DNA from: DATJLY01 sp963729295
GTDB taxonomy: Bacteria > Pseudomonadota > Alphaproteobacteria > ATCC43930 > CGMCC-115725
Length of the DNA stretch: 64,000 nt
Assembly (NCBI GenBank): GCA_963729295.1
Contig: CAVSNJ010000028.1
Coordinates: 476,495-540,494 of the forward strand
Reading direction: 5' to 3'
Shown here one piece after another: positions 35,227 through 43,857 of the stretch (positions within the stretch are counted from its first letter, which is position 1; each line of letters opens with the position of its first letter). The position numbers and the translations under genes are program-made. The notes below the pieces were generated by a model that was not told the DNA's origin, did not search any database, and saw only the letters and a list, made by a program, of their open reading frames with translations.

Positions 35227-36930
35227 ATGGAAGCGAAAGCAAAAATCCGCGTCGCGCATTTGAGCGGCCCCAACGCCACGATCCAGAACACGCCGCCGCT
35301 CGTCACCTCGAACAAGGCGCGCACGAAATACGGCCTGGCGCCGATGCGCGGGCCGGACGGCGGCGCCGCGAAATTCGATGCCTTGCGCGCGCAGCGCCTT
35401 GCCGCGCCGGCGAAGATCTATGTCGAGCAGTTCTCGGCGCATCCGTTGGAGCGCGACGCCGCCGAGCTCTATGGCGCGCCCGACGGCTATCTCGATGCCG
35501 ACGGCGTCTTTCGCAAGGAGCGCCGCAGCGAGCGCGACCAGCCGGTCTACGAGATCGAGCTGCGGCCCGAGGACGGGCTCTATCCGCTGCCCTACATGGC
35601 GCGCCAGGCGGACGGGCGCGCCTGGGAAGAGGAATGCGCCGATCCCGGCGCGCCGGCCGAGCGCGCGCGCCAGGGCTTCTTCCCCGATGGCTCGCGCAGC
35701 TTCGAGGAGATCGACCGCCTGTCGGTCGACATGAACGGCGTCGCGAATACGATCTCGGCGCAGGCCGAGGTCGATTTCTATCGCCTCCTGCCGCCGGCCG
35801 GCTTCACCAAGGGGCTTCCGGCGCATCTGCGCGGCGATGTCGGCGAGGGCGACATTGCGCCCGAGCAGCGCGGCAAGGATTTCTTTCCCTACAAGCCCTA
35901 TCACCTCGGCGCCGGGCCGCCGCGGCCGACGCTCGCGCGCATCACCAACATCGCGCAGTCCGTCATGTCGAGCGGCAAATACGACGGCGCGATCCTGACG
36001 CAAGGGAGCCCCGCGGTCGAAGAGACCGCCTATTGGCTCAATCTCCTGATCGATACGAGCCTGCCGATTTGCGGCAACGCGGCGCAGCGGCCGCAGGGCC
36101 AGATCAGCAATGACGGGCCGCAGAACATCGTCGATTCGCTCGCCTATATCGGCTCACGCATCTGGGCCGACGAGGCGGGGAAGAACCGCACCGGCGTGAT
36201 CGTGCTGCAAGAGCAGCGCTTCTTCGCCGCGCGCGAAGTGGCGAAGCTCGATGCGCGGCCCGGCGGCTACGGCGCGACCGGCGGCCATGGCGGCATTCTG
36301 GGCGGCATCAATCACATGGGCCGGCTGGCGCTGCTTTACGTGCCGGCCTACCGGCACACCTATCTGTCCGAGGTGAACACCAGCCGCCTTCCCGAGACGG
36401 TCGCGGCGGTGCGCGCCGGGCGGCATGGGCCCGAACGGTTCACGGTCGCGATCAAGGGCAAGGGCGGCGAGATTCTGGCCGACGCGATCCCGTCCGTGTC
36501 GATCGTCAAGGAAGGCAACTACTTCAGCGAGGAGTTCAACGACGATCCCTTGCTCGAGCGCGATCTCCAATACCTGATCGAGCAAAAGCTCGCGCTCGGC
36601 CGGCTCGGCGGATTCATCACCGAGGGCCAAGTCCCCTATGGCAGGCTGCCCTCGGCGCTGCGGCAGAAGGCGATGGAAAAGGCGATCCATAGCGGCATGC
36701 CGGTGGTGTGCGTCGGGCGCGGCAACAGCGAAGGCTTCGCCGACCGCACGCCGATCTTTATCGCCGGATCGAACCTCACCGCGACCAAGGCACGGCTCCT
36801 GCTGATGGCGTGCCTGATGCGGTTCGGCGCGCTGCCACCGGCACAAAATCCCGAGCGCCCGAGCGCGGCGGAGAAAAGCGCGATCGAGGTGGCGGTGGCG
36901 CGCTACCAGGCGGTGTTCGACACGCACTGA
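35227..36930 (+). CDS. asparaginase-like superfamily protein with altered catalytic motif
   Basis: A 567-residue protein. Its central part (about 235-310) follows L-asparaginase: a segment ending YDGAILTQGSPAVEETAYW is followed by LPICGNAAQRP...SNDGPQNIVDSLAYI. The catalytic TDT of the usual THGTDT is replaced by SPA (Ser261, Pro262), so ordinary asparaginase chemistry is unlikely. The N-terminus has LSGPNATIQN in place of TGGTI. It is far longer than the usual 330 residues, with an inserted N-terminal segment of about 150 residues. GGGAGG precedes the ATG at 35227. No partner genes are seen. Confidence 0.7.
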   Translation: MEAKAKIRVAHLSGPNATIQNTPPLVTSNKARTKYGLAPMRGPDGGAAKFDALRAQRLAAPAKIYVEQFSAHPLERDAAELYGAPDGYLDADGVFRKERRSERDQPVYEIELRPEDGLYPLPYMARQADGRAWEEECADPGAPAERARQGFFPDGSRSFEEIDRLSVDMNGVANTISAQAEVDFYRLLPPAGFTKGLPAHLRGDVGEGDIAPEQRGKDFFPYKPYHLGAGPPRPTLARITNIAQSVMSSGKYDGAILTQGSPAVEETAYWLNLLIDTSLPICGNAAQRPQGQISNDGPQNIVDSLAYIGSRIWADEAGKNRTGVIVLQEQRFFAAREVAKLDARPGGYGATGGHGGILGGINHMGRLALLYVPAYRHTYLSEVNTSRLPETVAAVRAGRHGPERFTVAIKGKGGEILADAIPSVSIVKEGNYFSEEFNDDPLLERDLQYLIEQKLALGRLGGFITEGQVPYGRLPSALRQKAMEKAIHSGMPVVCVGRGNSEGFADRTPIFIAGSNLTATKARLLLMACLMRFGALPPAQNPERPSAAEKSAIEVAVARYQAVFDTH

Positions 36931-36954
36931 GACCCGTGCCGGATCGGACGTTCC

Positions 36955-37015
36955 GAGCGGAGCGGTCGTGAGCTTGTCCAAGGACTGCGAAGTCCAAGGA
37001 CGCACGGCGATTCGA
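36955..37015. repeat. half-copy of the palindromic intergenic element
   Basis: The stretch from GAGCGGAGC through GTGAGCTTG to AAGTCCAAGGACGCAC follows the right half of the element at 1487-1534 (GAGCGGAGC..TGAGCTTG..AGTCGAAGGACGCAC). It occupies part of the 251-nt gap after the asparaginase-like gene. A further small inverted pair, CGATTCG and CGAATCG, follows near 37008-37030. Nothing else is recognisable in this gap. Confidence 0.5.
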
Positions 37016-37181
37016 CCCGAACGAATCGGGCCCTCGGGCGTTCAACAGCCGGGCGTCGACCCAGAACCTTATCGGCGACGCACGTAAAAGCTTCCCATCC
37101 TTGAGGGATTCTGGGCGCCGATGGTGCTCGCGGTTGCACGTCCGCGGGAGTTCACGCCAACGCAAAGAGGGGATTTGAGCG

Positions 37182-37625
37182 ATGAAGCGATCGATGGTGA
37201 GATGTCTTGCCGTGGGGGTAGCGGCAGCGGGACTGTTCTCGTCCGCGCCGCGCGTCCTTGCCGCGGACAGCAATGACGGAAACTGGGTGTTCGACTTCCC
37301 GCAAGCCGGAGGGATCAGAAGCGGAGATGTCGGGCAGCAGACGTGTCCGGCATTCCGCGTCCCCGCCCAAATCGCGGACAATCAAATTTCAGGGTCGGTC
37401 GGGAGAGCCGCCTCCGGATCGGGGAGCGGTGCCATCCGCGGCACTGGCAGCGAAGGCACCAGTGGAGCGCCCATCACCGGTCGGGTCGATCCGGACGGGT
37501 CGTTGCATGCAAATTGGGAGAGTTATGCGGTGACCGGCAAATTGGGCGGCGGCCATGGCCAAGTGAGGATCGCGCAAACCCAATGCGGCCCGCGGAACGG
37601 GACGGCCGTGCGCGTGAGCCAATGA
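37182..37625 (+). CDS. small secreted protein of unknown function
   Basis: A 147-residue protein with a clear signal peptide (MKRSMVRCLAVGVAAAGLFSS...VLAADS). The mature region is Gly/Ser-rich with three Cys-containing spots (QQTCPAFRVP, TQCGPRNG) and the pattern GNWVFDFP...GQVRIAQTQCG, seen in small periplasmic proteins that report on cell-wall or stress roles, though no function can be given. GAGGGGATTTGAGCG precedes the ATG. It is flanked by the repeat-containing gap and a convergent GMC oxidoreductase. Confidence 0.7.
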   Translation: MKRSMVRCLAVGVAAAGLFSSAPRVLAADSNDGNWVFDFPQAGGIRSGDVGQQTCPAFRVPAQIADNQISGSVGRAASGSGSGAIRGTGSEGTSGAPITGRVDPDGSLHANWESYAVTGKLGGGHGQVRIAQTQCGPRNGTAVRVSQ

Positions 37626-37644
37626 ACCGCGCACCCCCCAAGGA

Positions 37645-39312
37645 TCAGTGACGTAGCGCATCCGCGCTGAGCGCCGGAGGCGGCGCGGCCGGCGCGGGCG
37701 CGGGCACGCCGGCGATGAGGTCGGCCGCCTTCTCGGCGATCATGATGACGGTCGCGTTGATGTTGCCGCCGACGAGGTCGGGCATGACCGACGCATCGGC
37801 GATGCGCAGCCCCGCCACGCCGCGCACGCGCAGCGCGCCATCGACCACCGAACCTTCATCCGCGCCCATGCGGCAGGTGCCGCACGGATGATGCGCCGTC
37901 GCCGGCGCCGAGCGGATATAGGCGTCGAGCTCGGCATCGCTCCGCACGTCCGCACCGGGCGCGAGTTCGCGGCCGCAGAAGGGTGTGAGCGGCGCCTGCG
38001 CCGCCACCTCGCGCAAGAGCCTCAATCCGCCGCGCAGCGTTCGGATGTCCGCCTCCTCGGCAAGAAAATTCTGGTGGATGAGCGGACGTTCACACGGATC
38101 GGCCGAGCGCAGCACGATGCGGCCGCGGCTTTTGGGCCGCAGCAGGATCGGGCGGCACACGAAAGCGTCGCGCCAGGCGCGCCGGATGCCGGGAAACCAC
38201 GGACCCGCCGCGCGCGAGCCCGAGCGGAAGAGAAGCTGGATATCCGGGAGGTCGAAGGCGGGATCGGTCTTGATGAAGGCCATGAAGCCGCTCGGCACGT
38301 CGGTCGCGGGGCCGGTTCCGGCGAGATAGGCGCGCACGAACGAGACAGCGAGGCGATCGGCCCGCGTGGCATGGACGAAGGGGCCCGGCGCGCGGCGCTC
38401 GTGGAGCAGGCCCGTGGCGTAATGGTCCTGGAGGTTTTGGCCGACGCCGGCGAGCGGAAGGACGGGGGCCAGGCCGAGCGCGCGCAGATGATCCGGATCG
38501 CCGATGCCGGACAGCAGGAGAAGCTGCGGCGTGTTGATGGCGCCGCCGCACAGGATCACCTCGCGCACCGCCCGCGCGATCGCGGCCGCGCCGCCGCCGG
38601 CGCGATAGTCGACGCCGACGGCACGGCCCGCTTCCATCACGATGCGGACGGCGAGAGCGCGTGTCGCGACGGTGAGGTTCTTGCGCCCGAGAGCCGGATG
38701 GAGATATGCGCGCGCCGTCGTATCGCGCAATCCCGCGCGGATCGTCCATTGCGCCCAGCCGAAGCCGTGCTGCTGCGCGCCGTTATAGTCCTGCGTGTAG
38801 GGATGGCCGGCGGCCAGCCCCGCCGCGATATAGGCCTCGTAGAGCGGGTCGATAGCCTTCGTGCGCCGCACATAGAGCGGGCCGCCGCCGCCGCGATATT
38901 CGCTCGCGCCATCCTCCCATGTTTCCGACCGCTTCAGATACGGCAGGATGTCGGCGAACGACCAGCCCGCGAGCCCCTGGCGCGCCCAGCGGTCGTAATC
39001 GGCGCGATGGCCGCGGATGTAGCCCATCGCATTGATCGAGTGCGAGCCGCCGATGAGCTTGCCGCGCGCGAGCTCGATTGTGCGGTTGCCCGTGCCATTG
39101 CCCGAATCCGCCGTATAGCCCCAGTCGAACCGGTCGAACCCCCAAATGCGGCCGACACCCAGCGGCACGCGCACCAGCGGATGCCAGTCCCAGCCGCCTG
39201 CCTCGATGAGCAGAACGCGCGTGTCGGGATTGGCGCTCAAGCGATTGGCGATGACGCAGCCGGCCGATCCGGCGCCGACGATCACGTAATCGAACTCGCG
39301 CGCGCGCGCCAT
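37645..39312 (-). CDS. GMC family FAD-dependent oxidoreductase
   Basis: A 555-residue choline-dehydrogenase-like flavoprotein. The ADP-binding motif is VIVGAGSAGCVIANRL, followed by the GMC signature GGSHSINAMGYIRGH, CGGAINTPQLLLLSGIG, and the active-site His pair in HHPCGTCRMG and GGNINAT. It oxidises an alcohol to an aldehyde or ketone. The Ala/Pro-rich C-terminus is short. It diverges from the ABC operon at 39416. Confidence 0.9.
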   Translation of the reverse strand: MARAREFDYVIVGAGSAGCVIANRLSANPDTRVLLIEAGGWDWHPLVRVPLGVGRIWGFDRFDWGYTADSGNGTGNRTIELARGKLIGGSHSINAMGYIRGHRADYDRWARQGLAGWSFADILPYLKRSETWEDGASEYRGGGGPLYVRRTKAIDPLYEAYIAAGLAAGHPYTQDYNGAQQHGFGWAQWTIRAGLRDTTARAYLHPALGRKNLTVATRALAVRIVMEAGRAVGVDYRAGGGAAAIARAVREVILCGGAINTPQLLLLSGIGDPDHLRALGLAPVLPLAGVGQNLQDHYATGLLHERRAPGPFVHATRADRLAVSFVRAYLAGTGPATDVPSGFMAFIKTDPAFDLPDIQLLFRSGSRAAGPWFPGIRRAWRDAFVCRPILLRPKSRGRIVLRSADPCERPLIHQNFLAEEADIRTLRGGLRLLREVAAQAPLTPFCGRELAPGADVRSDAELDAYIRSAPATAHHPCGTCRMGADEGSVVDGALRVRGVAGLRIADASVMPDLVGGNINATVIMIAEKAADLIAGVPAPAPAAPPPALSADALRH

Positions 39313-39415
39313 CTTTTCCCGATCCGCCCCCTCGCCCGCTCACGAAAAAGCGATTGAACGCGAAAATCAAGGCGTTAATGTCGATGTTCCACGTGAAACT
39401 TGCGGGCTTCGAACG

Positions 39416-40396
39416 ATGACAATCAGCAGACGGCATATGTGCGCCGGCTTGACCGCCGTCGCGGGGCTCGCGCTGACCCCGCGCGCCGCGCGCGCGGCCC
39501 CGGTCGCGATCCGCTATGGCTATTCGCTCGCCGCCGAGGAGCAAAGCTGGCTTCTGATGGCGAAGCCCGATCTCGGCAAGAATTACGGCAAGCTCTACAC
39601 GCTCGACCCGACGCAGTTCACGAGCTCGTCGCAGCGCGCCGAAGCGTTCGCGGCGGGCGCGATCGATCTCGCCTCGTCGGCGGCCAACGGCGTGCTGTTC
39701 GCGGCAGCCGAAGGTGTCGAGAGCACCATCATCGCATCGATCTCGCGCGAGAGCCTCCACCACGGCTTCAACACGGCGTTTTGCGCGATGGAGTCCGCGC
39801 CCTTCGGCAAGATCGAGGAATTGAAGGGTAAGACGATCGCGGTCAACGGCTTCTCGACCGCGGGCGAGCTGTGGATGCGCTCGGCCATCGAGCGGCATGG
39901 GCTCGCGGAAAAGGACGTGACCGTGGTGCCGGTCTCGTTCCCGGCGATGGCGGAATCGCTGCGCTCGGGGCGCGTCGATGTCGCCGAGCTGCCGCAGCCG
40001 TTCTATGCGATGACGGCGAAGGAGCTGAAGATCAAGACGATCTTCACCTCGAAGGATGGCGCGCCGTTCGATGAGGAGCTGATCGTGATCGTCGGCAATC
40101 AATCGTTCATGAAGGCGCATGTCGAAGCGGTGCGCGGCTTCTTGGCCGACCTGAAGGACGCGACGAAATTCTATCTCGAGCATACGAAAGAGGCGCGCCA
40201 GATCCTGATCGACAAGAAATTCGTGCGGGTTCCGGCCGACGTCTATCTCGACATGAAGGATTACGACCGCGACCCGACCTTGCGCGTCGACGTCGCGGCG
40301 TTGAAGCGGATGCAGGATCTGCAATTCGCGGCCGGCTTCCAGAAGAAGAAGGCCGACATCGATAAGCTCGTCGATCTGAGCTATCTGCCGAAATAG
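39416..40396 (+). CDS. NMT1/TauA-type ABC transporter substrate-binding protein
   Basis: A 326-residue periplasmic binding protein with a twin-arginine-like signal (SRRHMCAGL). The SsuA/NMT1-type fold is shown by GKTIAVNGFSTAGELW, SGRVDVAELPQPF and the terminal DLSYLPK. It begins a six-gene operon with an ATPase, two permeases and two TPP decarboxylase subunits. The ligand is probably an anionic organic acid such as a sulfonate, phosphonate or keto acid, inferred from the downstream decarboxylase. Confidence 0.85.
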   Translation: MTISRRHMCAGLTAVAGLALTPRAARAAPVAIRYGYSLAAEEQSWLLMAKPDLGKNYGKLYTLDPTQFTSSSQRAEAFAAGAIDLASSAANGVLFAAAEGVESTIIASISRESLHHGFNTAFCAMESAPFGKIEELKGKTIAVNGFSTAGELWMRSAIERHGLAEKDVTVVPVSFPAMAESLRSGRVDVAELPQPFYAMTAKELKIKTIFTSKDGAPFDEELIVIVGNQSFMKAHVEAVRGFLADLKDATKFYLEHTKEARQILIDKKFVRVPADVYLDMKDYDRDPTLRVDVAALKRMQDLQFAAGFQKKKADIDKLVDLSYLPK

Positions 40397-40414
40397 CGGG
40401 CCGCGACCGCCGAT

Positions 40415-41197
40415 ATGAAACTGCTGGAGATCGAGCGCCTCGACAAATCGTTCAGCGCCGACAGCCAGCAGATCACGGTGCTCGACCGACTGTCGCTTTC
40501 GATCGACGAGCATGAGTTCGTGTCGATCGTCGGCCCCTCGGGCTGCGGCAAGAGCACGTTCCTGCACATCATCGGCGGCTTCGAGCCGAAGAGCGGCGGC
40601 GAGATCAAGCTGAACGGACGGCCCCTGGGGCCGCCCGATCCCGAACGCGGCATGATGTTCCAGGACCATTCGCTCTTCCCGTGGCTCACGGCGCTCGGCA
40701 ACGTGTGCTGGCCGCTCGAGATGAAGGGGCTGGCGAAGCCAGAGCGGCTCGAAAAAGCGCGCGAGTATCTCGATCTCGTGCATCTGTCGCGTTACGGCGA
40801 GCTCTATCCCGGCCAGTTGAGCGGCGGCATGAAGCAGCGCGTCGCCTTGGCGCGCCTTCTCGCGCTCGACCCGCAAGTGCTGCTGATGGACGAGCCGTTC
40901 GGCGCGCTCGATTCGCAGACGCGCGAGCTGCTTCAGGAGGAGTTGCAGGCGATCTGGCGGCGCACGCGCAAGACCGTGCTGTTCGTCACGCACGACATCG
41001 ACGAGGCGATCTTCCTGAGCACACGCGTCATCGTGCTGACCGTGCGGCCGGGCCGCATCAAGGCCGACATTCCGGTCGACGCGGCGGACCGTTCGGGCGA
41101 GTTCCGCAAATCCGCGACCTTCTTCGAGCTGCGTGCGCGCGTGTGGGATCTGCTGCGCGACGAGGTTTTGAAGGCGCGCGCGCTGGAGGAACCGTGA
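40415..41197 (+). CDS. ABC transporter ATP-binding protein (SsuB/TauB type)
   Basis: A 260-residue ATPase. Walker A GPSGCGKST, Q-loop MMFQDHSLFPW, signature LSGGMKQR, Walker B VLLMDEPFGALD and switch His in LFVTHDIDEA are all intact. It energises import with the two permeases that follow. It starts 18 nt after the binding-protein gene, and its stop overlaps the next start as GTGA. Confidence 0.95.
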   Translation: MKLLEIERLDKSFSADSQQITVLDRLSLSIDEHEFVSIVGPSGCGKSTFLHIIGGFEPKSGGEIKLNGRPLGPPDPERGMMFQDHSLFPWLTALGNVCWPLEMKGLAKPERLEKAREYLDLVHLSRYGELYPGQLSGGMKQRVALARLLALDPQVLLMDEPFGALDSQTRELLQEELQAIWRRTRKTVLFVTHDIDEAIFLSTRVIVLTVRPGRIKADIPVDAADRSGEFRKSATFFELRARVWDLLRDEVLKARALEEP

Positions 41198-41970
41198 GCG
41201 CGCGGGCCGCCGCACTCGAGAAATGGATCGTGCCGATCCTGGTGATCGCGGCGTGGGAAGGTTTCGGCCGCACGGGACTGGCCCCGCGCTATCTTTCATA
41301 TCCCTCCGGCATTCTGGCGGCGCTGTGGGAGGTGACGGCCGACGGCGAACTGGCGCAGGCGTTGCTCGCGAGCCTCTATCGCGTCGCGATCGGGTTCGCA
41401 CTCGGCACGGCCGCCGGCATGCTCGTGGGGCTCGGCGCCGGATTGGTGCGGGGCTTGCGCAATTTCTTCGATCCGCTGGTCTCATTTCTCTTCGCGGTGC
41501 CCAAGATCGCGTTCCTGCCGGTGTTCCTTCTGCTCTTCGGCATCGGCCACGCATCGAAAATCGCGATCGTCGGGTTCTCGTGCTTCTTTCCGGTGTTCAT
41601 TGCCTCGCGCCACGCCGTCCTCTCGGTCGACACGCTGCTGCTGTGGGCGGCGCGGAACATGGGAACGCCAAGCCGCACCCTATTCCTGCGCGTGGTCATT
41701 CCGGCGGCGGGTCCGGAACTCTTCGCCGGAATCCGAATCAGCCTTGCCCATGCCTTCGTCGTCCTGTTCGCGGCCGAGCTCATCGGCTCGCATGCGGGGC
41801 TGACGGAGATCATCGCCGAGGGCGAAAACGCCGCGCGCTTCGACCTCATGTTCGCGGGCATATTGGCCTTCGCGATACTCGGCTTCGCCAGCGACCGCAT
41901 CCTCATGGCGATCAGGAAGCGCGTGCTCAAGGGCCAAACGCTCGGCACCGAGGAAGAGGTCGTTTCATGA
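41194..41970 (+). CDS. ABC transporter permease, first
   Basis: A 258-residue permease with about six membrane segments and the EAA-type loop (LLWAARNMGTPSRTLFLRVVIPAAGPE). It starts with GTG at 41194, overlapping the ATPase stop by 4 nt, with GGAGG upstream. Its partner is the permease at 41967, so the channel is probably a heterodimer, unlike SsuC and TauC, which are single permeases. Confidence 0.9.
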   Translation: MSARAAALEKWIVPILVIAAWEGFGRTGLAPRYLSYPSGILAALWEVTADGELAQALLASLYRVAIGFALGTAAGMLVGLGAGLVRGLRNFFDPLVSFLFAVPKIAFLPVFLLLFGIGHASKIAIVGFSCFFPVFIASRHAVLSVDTLLLWAARNMGTPSRTLFLRVVIPAAGPELFAGIRISLAHAFVVLFAAELIGSHAGLTEIIAEGENAARFDLMFAGILAFAILGFASDRILMAIRKRVLKGQTLGTEEEVVS

Positions 41971-42734
41971 GCGCACGGATCGGGCGGTTCATCGCCACCT
42001 GGTATTCGATCCCGCTGCTGCTCGCGCTCTGGCAAGTCGCCGTCTCGAGCGGGCTCGTCCAATCGCGGCTCTTACCGAGCGTCGCGAGCGTCGCCGACAC
42101 GCTCGTTGCCGAAATCGGCGATGGCACGCTCGTCTATCATGCCGGGGTGACGATCGGCCGGGCGCTTGCCGGTTTCAGCCTCGCGGCGCTCGTCGGCATC
42201 CCCTTCGCCGCGGCGATGGCGCGCTCGGCGCTCTGCCGCAACCTGTTCGAGCCGATCTTCTTCTTCGGTTATCCCATCCCGAAGATCGCGCTCTTTCCGG
42301 TCTTCACCTATATCTTCGGCTTCGGCACGCCGTCGAAAGTGGCGTTCACGTTCCTCGAATGCCTTTATCCGATCGTTGTGACCACGTATCTCGGGTTCCG
42401 CGGCATGGAGACGCGACTCATCTGGACGGCGCAGAATTTCGGCGCGAGCCGCTGGACCGTGTTGTGCCGCGTCATCGTGCCGGCGGCGCTGCCGTCGATC
42501 TTCTCGGGCCTCCGGATCGCGCTCCCCATCTCCATCATCGTCGTGGTGCTGACGGAGATGATCGGCGATTCCATCGGACTCGGCTACTATATCACCGTGT
42601 GGGCGACGCGCTTCACCTTTGCGAACGTCTATGCCGCGATCGTCGTCATCGGAATTTGCGGCTTCACGCTCGACCAGGGACTTCTCTTGCTACGGCGGCG
42701 CGTCGTTCATTGGCAAAGGGAGACTACAACTTGA
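41967..42734 (+). CDS. ABC transporter permease, second
   Basis: A 255-residue membrane protein with the same family fold and EAA-type loop (TAQNFGASRWTVLCRVIVPAALPS). It overlaps the previous gene by ATGA, and its own stop overlaps a TTG start. The permease pair is followed without gap by enzyme genes, which ties transport to decarboxylation. Confidence 0.9.
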   Translation: MSARIGRFIATWYSIPLLLALWQVAVSSGLVQSRLLPSVASVADTLVAEIGDGTLVYHAGVTIGRALAGFSLAALVGIPFAAAMARSALCRNLFEPIFFFGYPIPKIALFPVFTYIFGFGTPSKVAFTFLECLYPIVVTTYLGFRGMETRLIWTAQNFGASRWTVLCRVIVPAALPSIFSGLRIALPISIIVVVLTEMIGDSIGLGYYITVWATRFTFANVYAAIVVIGICGFTLDQGLLLLRRRVVHWQRETTT

Positions 42735-43252
42735 GCGACGGCAAAACCGACACCGCGAAGCGGATCCTGGACGAGCTCGCCCAATGCGGCGTCAAGCTCA
42801 TCGCGAGCCTGCCCGACAATTGGGTGATGGACGTGATCGGCGCCGCGACGCGCGATCCGCGCTTTTCCCATGTGCCGGTCAATCGCGAGGAATCGGCGAT
42901 CGGATTGTGCGCCGGCGCTTATATGGGGGCGATGGGATCGGCGGCGCTCATGGGCGCGTCCGGCTTCATGACGGTGATCTACGCCATCACCAAGATCAAC
43001 TACACCTACGAGATCCCGCTTCTCCTGATGATGACGCTGCGCGGCGCGGTCGGAGACCATCACAAGCACCACGCCTCGAACGGGCTCTATCTCCTTCCCG
43101 TTCTTCAGGCGATCGACATGCCGTACCAGATCGTCGACCGGGCGGAGGATATCCCGATGATCTCGCGCTGCTATCGGCACACGCGGACATTCGCGCGGCC
43201 GATGGCCGTGCTGTTCACGCGCGGGCTTTTGCGAGGCGAGGACCACCGATGA
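42731..43252 (+). CDS. TPP-dependent decarboxylase, alpha (PYR-domain) subunit
   Basis: A 173-residue N-terminal half of a thiamine-pyrophosphate enzyme. VNREESAIGLCAGAYM contains the Glu that activates TPP, and GASGFMTVIYAI follows. Its length and split resemble sulfopyruvate decarboxylase ComD (about 170 residues). Translation starts at a TTG overlapping the permease stop, with GGGAG upstream. It needs the beta subunit at 43249. The substrate is unproven: phosphonopyruvate, sulfopyruvate or a similar 2-oxoacid. Confidence 0.85.
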   Translation: MSDGKTDTAKRILDELAQCGVKLIASLPDNWVMDVIGAATRDPRFSHVPVNREESAIGLCAGAYMGAMGSAALMGASGFMTVIYAITKINYTYEIPLLLMMTLRGAVGDHHKHHASNGLYLLPVLQAIDMPYQIVDRAEDIPMISRCYRHTRTFARPMAVLFTRGLLRGEDHR

Positions 43253-43857
43253 AATTTCTCGACTGCTTCCAGTTTCTCGCGAGCCGCCGCACCGGGCAGC
43301 TCGTGGTGACATCGGCCGGCAATTCGTCGACGGCCTGGTGGCACGCGACGCACGACAGCGAAGGCACGTTCTATCTCGAAGCGTCGATGAGCCTTTCGAG
43401 CATGTTCGCCTCGGGGCTTGCCATGGCGCAGCCGGCGCTCAAATTCTGGGCCTTCGTCGGCGACGGCGCGTTCTGCATGAATCCCGGCATGCTCATGGTC
43501 GAGCGGGAGATGAACCTGCCGAACCTCACGCATTTCCTCGTCTCGAACCGTGTCTATGGCGCGACCTCGAACGCGGCGCTGCCCAATCTCGCGCACAACG
43601 ATTATGCCGCCATCGCCCGCGGCATGGGGCTCGAACGGGTCTTCGCGTTCGACAGCATGGAGGCGCTGCAGGTCGGATTCGACGCGGCCGTCAACGCGAA
43701 TGCCGGCCATACCTTCGTCGTGCTCGAGCTCGAACCCTTCGGCGCCGCCGAGCAGAAGCTCGCGCAGCCGCCGATCGACGCGGCCGAACTGAAATACCGC
43801 TTCGGCCGGAACCTCGAGCGCCTCAGCGGCGGCGACGTGTTCGGCTATCGGCTCTGA
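43249..43857 (+). CDS. TPP-dependent decarboxylase, beta (PP-domain) subunit
   Basis: A 202-residue TPP-binding half. The GDG-x(n)-N motif is present as GDGAFCMNPG...NLPNLTHFLVSN, and a GNSSTAWWHATH segment lies near the N-terminus. The length matches ComE-type beta subunits. It overlaps the alpha stop as ATGA. Its 3' end overlaps the end of the convergent TauD gene by 13 nt. Together the pair would decarboxylate the imported acid to an aldehyde. Confidence 0.85.
   Translation: MKFLDCFQFLASRRTGQLVVTSAGNSSTAWWHATHDSEGTFYLEASMSLSSMFASGLAMAQPALKFWAFVGDGAFCMNPGMLMVEREMNLPNLTHFLVSNRVYGATSNAALPNLAHNDYAAIARGMGLERVFAFDSMEALQVGFDAAVNANAGHTFVVLELEPFGAAEQKLAQPPIDAAELKYRFGRNLERLSGGDVFGYRL

Noticed and set aside
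39354..39370. Possible FNR-like box TTGA...TCAA before the ABC operon
   Set aside because: The half-sites are 9 nt apart instead of 6, so they do not match the family spacing.
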